From: Pelagisphaera sp964404745
GTDB taxonomy: Bacteria > Verrucomicrobiota > Verrucomicrobiia > Opitutales > Opitutaceae
Reading direction: 5' to 3'
Assembly: GCA_964404745.1 (NCBI GenBank)
Contig: CAYOLG010000020.1
Location: forward strand, 20,707-84,706
DNA: 64,000 nucleotides
The position numbers and the translations under genes are program-made. Shown one piece after another: positions 28,086 to 35,627 of the stretch (position 1 is the first letter of the stretch; every line of letters starts with the position of its first letter). The notes below the pieces were generated by a model, which was not told where the DNA came from, made no database searches, and saw nothing but the letters and a program-made list of their open reading frames with translations.

Positions 28086-29474
28086 CTAATTTTCTATACG
28101 GCCCGACAGCTGCTCTGGCTGCGAGTCCGCAGTATCATTTTCGTGTTGTTTAATCAGTTTCAGTAGCCGTTTGACGATCTCAGGATGCGTTGCCGCAACA
28201 TCATAGGCTTCAGAAATATCGTGCTCCAAATTGTAAAGCTCTGGTCCGTCCATGGGAGCGACTCGACCATAGTTTATCGGTTCCCGCTGGATCACGTGCA
28301 ATTTCCACGGTCCCGACCGAACCGCATGCAACTCTCCGCGGTTCCAGTAGTGAAACTCATCGCGAGGGCTTTCCGACTGGCCCGCTAAAGTCTGCGACAA
28401 ATCGTAACCATCCATCTTCCGGTCCACTGGAGCCTCTACGCCAGCTAGAGCCGCGAAAGTTTCCAGTAAATCTATGGTCGAACCCATTCCATCGACAACA
28501 CCCGGCTTCACGTAGCCCGGCCCCCAGAAAATGGTCGGCACTCGTTGACCGCCCTCGAAGCTCGTTCCTTTACCCGCTCTGAGCGGGCCTGCAGAGCCGC
28601 CATGGGTTTTGAATGCGAGCCAGGGGCCATTGTCGCTCGAAAACACTACAACCGTGTCTTTCTCCAATCCTTCGTCGCGCAACGCGTCTAGAATCATCCC
28701 CACGCCCCAATCGATCTCCTCGACCGTGTCGCCATAAAGGCCGCGAAGGCTCTTGCCTCGAAATTGCTCGGAAACGAATAGCGGGATATGCACCATGGTA
28801 TGAGCCAAATAGAGAAGGAAGGGCCGGTCTTTGTTTTCCTTGATAAAATCGACCGCCCTTTCGTTGTATCGTTTCGTTATCGTATTCTGATCAGCCGGAC
28901 GCTCGATAATTTTCGCCCCGTCCATGAGCGGAACATTGTAGTGCTTGATGTCGGGGTAATAGTTCGGATCGTCAGCATTTTGCCGGTAATTCGGCCTCCC
29001 CGTCACACCGTCCATATCATTTGAATACGGGATACCCCAATAGGAATCGAAGCCTTGAGTCATAGGCAAATGCTTAGGAAGATGTCCCAAGTGCCATTTG
29101 CCAATAGCCGTGGTCGCATAATCTTTTTGCTTCAGGATTTCCGCGATGGTGACCTCGTCTTGAGGCAGGCCGCCCGATGAATCAGGGAAGAGCACGACAC
29201 GCTCTCCTGATGTCATCCCGTTGCGCACCGGGTACCGTCCGGTTAAAAGGCCCGCTCGGCTCGGCGTGCAAACAGGATCCGCCGAATAAAACTGCGTCCA
29301 CTTTTGGCCCTCCCGAGCCATGCGATCAAGATGGGGCGTCCGAATTGCTGGGTTGCCGAAGCTACCTAAATCCCCGTAGCCTAGGTCATCGCAAAATATA
29401 ATGATAAAATTCGGCGACCTCGCGCTGAGAGACGCTATCAGAAAAGATAGGAGGAGGAGGATGGGGATACGCAT
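28086..29474 (-). CDS. Exported sulfatase
   Basis: This 462-residue sulfatase has a signal peptide at residues 1-18 (MRIPILLLLSFLIASLSA). The first metal site is FIIIFCDDLGYGDLGSFG. The active-site motif is CTPSRAGLLTGRYP, with Cys69 converted to formylglycine. The GKWHLGHLPKHLPMTQGFD block and the second metal site VVVFSSDNGPWLAFKTHGG are intact. The C-terminal ELYNLEHDISEAYDVA is typical. It is closely related to the next sulfatase upstream (29580-30959): both have GKWHLGHLPKxLPxxQGFD, SAGPLRxGKGTxFEGGxRVP and IPYSNDM. They are probably a tandem duplication. The ATG at 29474 is chosen for the signal peptide. Confidence 0.95.
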   Translation of the reverse strand: MRIPILLLLSFLIASLSARSPNFIIIFCDDLGYGDLGSFGNPAIRTPHLDRMAREGQKWTQFYSADPVCTPSRAGLLTGRYPVRNGMTSGERVVLFPDSSGGLPQDEVTIAEILKQKDYATTAIGKWHLGHLPKHLPMTQGFDSYWGIPYSNDMDGVTGRPNYRQNADDPNYYPDIKHYNVPLMDGAKIIERPADQNTITKRYNERAVDFIKENKDRPFLLYLAHTMVHIPLFVSEQFRGKSLRGLYGDTVEEIDWGVGMILDALRDEGLEKDTVVVFSSDNGPWLAFKTHGGSAGPLRAGKGTSFEGGQRVPTIFWGPGYVKPGVVDGMGSTIDLLETFAALAGVEAPVDRKMDGYDLSQTLAGQSESPRDEFHYWNRGELHAVRSGPWKLHVIQREPINYGRVAPMDGPELYNLEHDISEAYDVAATHPEIVKRLLKLIKQHENDTADSQPEQLSGRIEN

Positions 29475-29579
29475 GTCATTCGATTCAAAACGCGGCTGAT
29501 TGACTAGCCAACAACCAGTTTTGCATAAATTCATCGCGGCTCAATTCCTAAGTTAACCAGTGTCGCTCGAGCTACTTCC

Positions 29580-30959
29580 CTATCTCCCTATAGGCCTCAC
29601 ATTTGGCCCTGGATCGCTCCGGGATCCTATGTCCCGACGAGCCGCTTCCGCTAGGCCCTCCAAACGGCCTATCACTTCTGGATACTGGTTCGCCACATTC
29701 TTTTGCTCACCGACATCGGAATCCAAATCGAATAAGGCTAGTTCAATCGACCTATGCTCGTATTGCCCGTGCACGCCATCCATACCTGGTTGCGACGGAA
29801 CATTGTAATTGTGCGGATACAGCATCTTCCACTTGCCGCTACGAACCCCAACCAGACCATCCGGGCTAAAGTAGTAAAAAGCCTCATGCGGCGAACTCGC
29901 TCCACTTTCGCCATACATCAAGGGTCGAATATCCTTTCCATCGATTATTCGATCTTGAGGCAGTCGGACGCCGAGCATAGCGGCCAAAGTCGGCATTAAG
30001 TCCATCGATCCCGCCAGCTCCGAGCAAATCGAACCGCTGGGAATCTTTTCCGGCCAACGCATAACGCAAGGCACTCGAAACCCTCCTTCAAATCGCGTCC
30101 CCTTGCCTTCCCGCAACGGGCCAGCCGAACCTCCATGATTGCCATAGAGCAGCCAAGGACCATTATCGGAAGTAAAGACAAAGAGCGTGTTGTCATCGAT
30201 GTCTAGACGCTCAAGAGCGCTTAGAATCTCGCCCACACTCCAATCGATTTCCGAAATGACATCGCCATAGGTAGTGTCTGTCTTTCCCAAATATTTGTTC
30301 GAAGCATACAGCGGGACATGGGGCATGGGATGAGGGAGGTAAATGAAGAACGGACGCTCTTGATTCTTTACGATAAACGACACCGCCCGTTCAGTAAACC
30401 AAGTTGTCAACTGAACCTGCTCCTTAGGCTGTATCGCTGGATTCAGAACCTCTTCGCCCTCCATCAATGGCAAATCCGGAAAATTGTAGCGAGGATCCGG
30501 ATGGTAGGGCCACATGTCATTGGAATAAGGAATCCCGAACCATTCATCGAACCCCTGGCTAGTAGGCAAAAACTTCGGCAAATGCCCCAAATGCCACTTG
30601 CCGAACATAGCGGTAGCGTAACCCTTCTGCTTGAGAACTTCGGCAATGGTCAATTCGTCCGGGTTCAATCCTGTTATTGAAGTGGGACCAAAGTTGCCAG
30701 GAATGCCTATCCGCAAAGGATAGCAGCCAGTCATCAGCGTGGCCCTCGAAGGAGAACAAAAGGACTGCCCTACGTGAAAATCAGTGAAGGCCATTCCTTC
30801 GGCCGCCAACCGATCCAAATTAGGCGTTTCATATCCCTTCGCTCCAAAGGGCCCAATATCCGCATAGCCCATGTCATCGCAGAACATGATGATTACGTTG
30901 GGCAAGGCGGCTGTAACAGAGGCGGACGAAATGATTACCAAGAAGATAAGTATCGCCAA
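29580..30959 (-). CDS. Exported sulfatase, tandem partner
   Basis: This sulfatase (459 residues with the start used here) has a metal-site start NVIIMFCDDMGYADIGPFG, active-site motif CSPSRATLMTGCYP (Cys68), GKWHLGHLPKFLPTSQGFD and FVFTSDNGPWLLYGNHGG. An open frame runs up to 31085, but its first 40 codons translate the palindromic repeat at 30970-31033 and carry no family sequence. The only sensible signal peptide is AILIFLVIISSASVTAA, directly after a TTG at 30959, so TTG is proposed as the start. No clear ribosome-binding site precedes it. It lies between its paralog and the large heme-binding fusion gene, all on the minus strand. Confidence 0.92.
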   Translation of the reverse strand: MAILIFLVIISSASVTAALPNVIIMFCDDMGYADIGPFGAKGYETPNLDRLAAEGMAFTDFHVGQSFCSPSRATLMTGCYPLRIGIPGNFGPTSITGLNPDELTIAEVLKQKGYATAMFGKWHLGHLPKFLPTSQGFDEWFGIPYSNDMWPYHPDPRYNFPDLPLMEGEEVLNPAIQPKEQVQLTTWFTERAVSFIVKNQERPFFIYLPHPMPHVPLYASNKYLGKTDTTYGDVISEIDWSVGEILSALERLDIDDNTLFVFTSDNGPWLLYGNHGGSAGPLREGKGTRFEGGFRVPCVMRWPEKIPSGSICSELAGSMDLMPTLAAMLGVRLPQDRIIDGKDIRPLMYGESGASSPHEAFYYFSPDGLVGVRSGKWKMLYPHNYNVPSQPGMDGVHGQYEHRSIELALFDLDSDVGEQKNVANQYPEVIGRLEGLAEAARRDIGSRSDPGPNVRPIGR

Positions 30960-30969
30960 CTCTGTCAGT

Positions 30970-31033
30970 GTAGGAGCGGCTTTACGCCGCGATCCCCTGT
31001 CCAGAAAAAATCGCGGCCTGAAGCCGCTCCTAC
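30970..31033. repeat. Palindromic repeat, GTAGGAGCGGCTT family (copy B)
   Basis: The left arm reads GTAGGAGCGGCTTTACGCCG plus CGAT and the right arm ATCGCGGCCTGAAGCCGCTC plus CTAC, an almost perfect inverted pair around a 16-base loop. It matches the element at 6818-6877. It sits in the 107 bases between the heme-binding fusion gene stop and the proposed sulfatase start. Confidence 0.85.
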
Positions 31034-31066
31034 GGTTCGCGAGCCAAAACAAACCGATTCGTCTAC

Positions 31067-34000
31067 TCACTTCTCCCCTTTCCATTCATCAACTTGGCTC
31101 GGGCTCGCTAAATAGGCGACCAGGGCCGCCACGTCGTTTTCAGGAATCGCGTCGAATAACCCGGTCGGCATCATCGACTGGCTAAGTATCTTACGCTCCT
31201 CGATATCGGCGGTGCGAACGACGGTCTTCGTTCCCCCAGCCATGGAAACCTCCAATCGCGAGCCATCCTCGTTGGTCACCATCCCGCTAAATACGCGGCC
31301 ATCCTTTGTGGTAATCACATTGAGCTGGTAGTCTTTTCCCACCACCGAGTTCGGGGCTAACACGTTTTCCAGAATGTAGTCCAAATTTACGCGATTAGAC
31401 CCAGTGAGGTCGGGGCCCAGAGCCACACCTGAATCGAACAGCTTATGGCAAGTACCGCATGTATTGGAATATACATGACGCCCATAAGACAGGTCCACTC
31501 GCTCCAAACGCTCGGGAGTCAAAGCGAATTTCCAGCTGCGAATCTGTCGCGGCAAATCCGGTGGCAACTCGCTCGGCTCGCCCCACAAATTATTCATTTT
31601 CTGCGTGATTCGCGCGTCGCCGTGCGCTCGCATCTGCCGCATCAACACCGGAGACACCAAAGCGGCCTCCACTTGCTTGGATTCGATCGACTCCAACAAT
31701 AGGATTGTCGTGTCTGGACGAGAGCCTAGCAAATTAATGCCTTCATTTCGCAGTTTCAGCGGAAAGTCTGGCAGCGCCTCTATAAGCTTGGCGGCTATCT
31801 TCGTATCCAGATATCGCGGCAAGGCAGCCAAAGCGGTTTCGCGAAACGCAGGCTCGTCTAGCAAGGAGGCTGCTACATTTCCGGCCTGAGGATCTCCGCC
31901 CAACTGGAGAATTTCCAAAGCTTCCATGCGCAAGCGTGGCAATCGACTAGAATCGTTGAGAACATTCCTCCAGTATGCAAACGCAGCGTTATCGCCGAGC
32001 CGAGCCCGTATGCGCAACACCATGGTATTCACTTTGTCGTGATTCAACGATTCGCCTCCTTGAATAAACGCATCCCACGAACTAGGACGCTCCAATTCTA
32101 CCTTCGAACCAATTGCCGCAAGAAAGCGCTGCCCGCGATTCAAGAATTCCTGTGGCGTTTTTGCCTTGCCAACATAGGCCAACAAAGCCCCTCGACCCTC
32201 CACGGTCTCCGCCGCCCGACGCTGGGTGAAACTATCAAGTTTCGGCCAGGCCGAGCTACCCGCGATTTCGATGGCCCGATCCGGCGAACCCGTCACCATG
32301 GGCTCGAGGCCATACCAAACGAGAAGCGGCAGATTCTGGTCATTGATGTCCGCCTGCCGTGACGATAGGCCTTGGGCCAAGTCCCAGCGTCTCGATTCGG
32401 GAAGATTTTGTAACGCTGAAGCTAGGTAGCGCCGGACGATAGGCGACTCGTCCAACGTGGAAAGCTCGACGAATTTCTTGGCCACCTTTTCAGAAACATC
32501 ATTTCCCTGTTCACCGTGGAAATGGACAGCCCAGCCGCGTACATAAGGATCTTTGTCATCCAACATTGTATACAATGTACCGTCTCCCATCAAACCACAT
32601 ACTTGCATGGCCCAAAAAGCGCGCAATCTATGCGATCGCGGGTGATCCGCCCCCATCAATTTCTTCAACTCTTTAGCAACAGCGCCCCTATTCAATTCCC
32701 CTAGGTGAGCGCGCTCCTGCAACAGCAGTTGGGCTTGCCTGGCGATAAAGCTATTGCTGTGCGTCAGGCGCTTTGCCAGTTCGACATCCGAAGCCCCCAC
32801 GAGATCGATCCGATTGGCTTCGTAGTTACCGTAGCGAATACGGAACACGCGCCCATTAGACCTATCCCATATGTCCGGGTCTCGATGGTGGCAAGTCTGC
32901 GGGTCGTGCCAGTCGGAAGCGTACAAGGCCCCATCGGGACCTTGCACTAGAGCTACCCCAATGAACGAGTGGTCTTGCGCCAGAGCGAAATCCGGAGCGT
33001 GGCGAATAACCGTTCCTGATCCCTCTTTTTCCGGCTTTTCACGCACGATTCGATGCCCATGTAGATTGTGGAAAAAGGAGTCACCCCGATAAGCTTCAGG
33101 AAAATTGTCTGCCTGGTAAATGACCAGTCCGCAATGAGCATGGCCGCCTCCCAACGCCGAGGTATCGGCCGCTTTTTCTCGCTGCAAGGCTCGATCGACC
33201 TTCCCATCCGCCCGCATCGAGTCGAAAGTGCCGTCTCCATAATGCAAGTGATCCGCGATCGTTTTGATGTCATCGTAAATGTATGAATTAAAGTGCTGAC
33301 CCGCTTGACGAAAATAGCGACCCCCTTGAATCACCTGATAGTAATGCGGTATGACACAGGCGGTTGTGAACCAATCTCCATTCTCGTCGAAGTCCAGCCC
33401 CCAAGGATTGCTGGTTCCCCAGGCAAAGACTTCGAACTCATGCTTAGTAGGATGGTAGCGCCAAATACCAGCGTTGATAGGTACTCGCTGATTATCCGGA
33501 GTTCCAGGCTTGCCGACATTGGAATGCGTGAACACTCCATGGCATCCATAGAGCCAGCCATCGGGACCCCACGTGAAGCTGTTTAGCGTTTCGTGAGTGT
33601 CCTGATATCCCCAACCATCGAGCAGAACTTCCGGTTCGCCATCAGCCACATCGTCGCCGTCTCGGTCCGGAATGAATAGCAAGTAGGGAGCGGCGCCGAG
33701 CCAAACACCGCCGAATCCAACCTCGATCCCGCTAATCAAGTTCATATTTTCGGCGAACACCTTCTTTGTTTCGAATTCCCCATCCGCGTCTTTGTCTTCG
33801 AAAATCAGGATACGGTCATCGCCTTTTACCCCCGGTTTCCGAACGGGATATGTTTTGCCCTCAGCCACCCATAGTCGACCTCGAGCATCGAAACACATGG
33901 CGATCGGCTGAACCACGTCGGGCTCCGACGCTATGAGATCAACGTGAAAACCCTCCGGTACTTCCATCGCGGCAGCAGCCTCTACCGGAGTACGGCCATC

Positions 34001-35464
34001 AGCCCAATCATCGTACGGCCGGCCGCCTTTGACGCGCCATCTTTCCGGCCGCGCCGCTAGGATATCTCCCTTCTGAAAGTGTATGCTAACGCCGCGCTTG
34101 CTGGCGCTGACCACATCCAGCCTACCATCAGCATTCAGATCCTCAACCAGAACATCGACCCCTATACCGCTGTCATTATCGATCAAATACGGCACAAACT
34201 CGACACTATCCCCAGTCTTTTCGGCCCGGAACCAAAAGACGACCGGTTCCTGATTGTTGCCCGGATCCTTGCCGTAGTGGGCATGCCAGCGCTTGCCAGT
34301 GACTATGTCTTTGACTCCGTCCCCATCAATATCCTTGAGCTCCACACCGTGTAGTTGGCTAACGGCGACGCCAAAGGGATTCTGAGCCGAGCTCTCGCCC
34401 ATGATGTCGATCCGTTCGAATCGACGTTCACCGTCTTCCATACCGGTCTGCCGAAACCAAGCTAACCCAAAGCCATGGCCGTTCAAAGCGGCAACGATAT
34501 CCTGCAAGCCATCGCCATCCACATCGTGAACATGGATTTGGGCGCCGCCTCGATCGTACTGCTCAGGAGACCAAACGCTTTTCTTCCACTGTCCACTTTT
34601 GTCCGCGCCCGGATTCTCCCACCAAGAGTAGCGATCGAGGATATCCAAATCGCCATCGTCGTCCAAGTCTCCGATGCCCAATCCATGCCCGAAGGGCTGC
34701 ACAGCCTCTCCTACTTTGGAAACGGCTACCCATTTCCAAGTTTGTAGCGGATCATTGCCCGCTCGATAATAGCCAAAAGCCCGGTCCCGAGAGCAAACGA
34801 TTTCTGGTAGTCCACCCGGGATAATATCCACGAAATCGGGCGATTCATGGCTCACCTGATCGGCAATAATCACCATATCCCAATTGGCGTCGCCGGACGG
34901 GTTGCCTGGATTCAAATAGAGACGCGCCTCTTTGCCAGGGAACCCCAGTACGAGAATATCATTGTCTCCATCCGAGTCGATGTCGTGGACATAACTGAAA
35001 AAGTTGTCCGAGTAGCGACGGAGATCGAATGTGTCTCCATCGTAGAAGCGATGCGGCGTCGCGAAACTCGGCCCAGCCCACCAGAAAGGACCGCTGACTA
35101 GGTCCCCGCGGCCGTCGCCATTGATGTCGCCAAAGCCTGCTCCCTCAGCATAAAACTCCCCGTGCAATCGCTGTGAGCTCCATCCGTTGTCCACCGCGGC
35201 GAGGCTCGGGGGCAGAGCTAAAAGAATTCCGAAAACGAGGACAGATGCCCAAGATCGGAAACCAACGATCGTGTCCAGCCCGGATTTTTCAAAAATTTCG
35301 TCGAGATGGCTCGAAGGGCGAGGCCATCCGTGGTTTGGACGCAGGCGAGCGGGTGAAGCTCGGTAGGCGCCCTGCCAAGTCGCTCGGCAATTCCGAGTCG
35401 CTGCTGGCCCGGCATGCGAGCTCGCAGTAGAAAGTTTGTGAGAAATGCGGGCTAGTAACTTCAT
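31067..35464 (-). CDS. PVC-type FG-GAP / membrane-bound dehydrogenase / HEAT / heme-binding fusion protein
   Basis: This is a very large protein of up to 1465 residues. A signal-like segment (VLVFGILLALPPSLAAV) lies at about residues 75-92. FG-GAP/VCBS repeats follow at about 100-480 (GFGDINGDGRGDLVSG, GIGDLDDDGDLDILD, IHVHDVDGDGLQDIVAAL). The PVC-type sugar-dehydrogenase-like propeller starts at about 501 (PEGFHVDLIASEPDVVQP). HEAT-like repeats occupy about 960-1290. The C-terminal PVC heme domain has CGTCHK near residue 1337 and ends in a MMPTGLFDAIPENDVAALVA motif. It is probably a periplasmic oxidoreductase that binds polysaccharide or another large substrate. The ATG at 35464 is the longest start; about 70 residues between it and the signal segment look like translated non-coding repeat, so the true start may be later. 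The 163 bases upstream hold no gene. Confidence 0.92.
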   Translation of the reverse strand: MKLLARISHKLSTASSHAGPAATRNCRATWQGAYRASPARLRPNHGWPRPSSHLDEIFEKSGLDTIVGFRSWASVLVFGILLALPPSLAAVDNGWSSQRLHGEFYAEGAGFGDINGDGRGDLVSGPFWWAGPSFATPHRFYDGDTFDLRRYSDNFFSYVHDIDSDGDNDILVLGFPGKEARLYLNPGNPSGDANWDMVIIADQVSHESPDFVDIIPGGLPEIVCSRDRAFGYYRAGNDPLQTWKWVAVSKVGEAVQPFGHGLGIGDLDDDGDLDILDRYSWWENPGADKSGQWKKSVWSPEQYDRGGAQIHVHDVDGDGLQDIVAALNGHGFGLAWFRQTGMEDGERRFERIDIMGESSAQNPFGVAVSQLHGVELKDIDGDGVKDIVTGKRWHAHYGKDPGNNQEPVVFWFRAEKTGDSVEFVPYLIDNDSGIGVDVLVEDLNADGRLDVVSASKRGVSIHFQKGDILAARPERWRVKGGRPYDDWADGRTPVEAAAAMEVPEGFHVDLIASEPDVVQPIAMCFDARGRLWVAEGKTYPVRKPGVKGDDRILIFEDKDADGEFETKKVFAENMNLISGIEVGFGGVWLGAAPYLLFIPDRDGDDVADGEPEVLLDGWGYQDTHETLNSFTWGPDGWLYGCHGVFTHSNVGKPGTPDNQRVPINAGIWRYHPTKHEFEVFAWGTSNPWGLDFDENGDWFTTACVIPHYYQVIQGGRYFRQAGQHFNSYIYDDIKTIADHLHYGDGTFDSMRADGKVDRALQREKAADTSALGGGHAHCGLVIYQADNFPEAYRGDSFFHNLHGHRIVREKPEKEGSGTVIRHAPDFALAQDHSFIGVALVQGPDGALYASDWHDPQTCHHRDPDIWDRSNGRVFRIRYGNYEANRIDLVGASDVELAKRLTHSNSFIARQAQLLLQERAHLGELNRGAVAKELKKLMGADHPRSHRLRAFWAMQVCGLMGDGTLYTMLDDKDPYVRGWAVHFHGEQGNDVSEKVAKKFVELSTLDESPIVRRYLASALQNLPESRRWDLAQGLSSRQADINDQNLPLLVWYGLEPMVTGSPDRAIEIAGSSAWPKLDSFTQRRAAETVEGRGALLAYVGKAKTPQEFLNRGQRFLAAIGSKVELERPSSWDAFIQGGESLNHDKVNTMVLRIRARLGDNAAFAYWRNVLNDSSRLPRLRMEALEILQLGGDPQAGNVAASLLDEPAFRETALAALPRYLDTKIAAKLIEALPDFPLKLRNEGINLLGSRPDTTILLLESIESKQVEAALVSPVLMRQMRAHGDARITQKMNNLWGEPSELPPDLPRQIRSWKFALTPERLERVDLSYGRHVYSNTCGTCHKLFDSGVALGPDLTGSNRVNLDYILENVLAPNSVVGKDYQLNVITTKDGRVFSGMVTNEDGSRLEVSMAGGTKTVVRTADIEERKILSQSMMPTGLFDAIPENDVAALVAYLASPSQVDEWKGEK

Positions 35465-35627
35465 AGGGGAATTAGGATAGTCTTTTTACAGTAAAGAATT
35501 CCTCCGATGGCCACCAAAAAGGACAGTAGGATCGTCAGCCAGGACACAAACGCAGACCACCCAGATAAACTAGCCGGGCTCAACTCAAATCAATCCGCGC
35601 TCTCCGCGTCATCCGTGGTTCTAATCC

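Noticed and set aside
31034..31085. ATG-side N-terminal extension of the sulfatase at 29580
   Set aside because: The extension overlaps the upstream gene's stop and the palindromic repeat; the signal peptide lies downstream of it.
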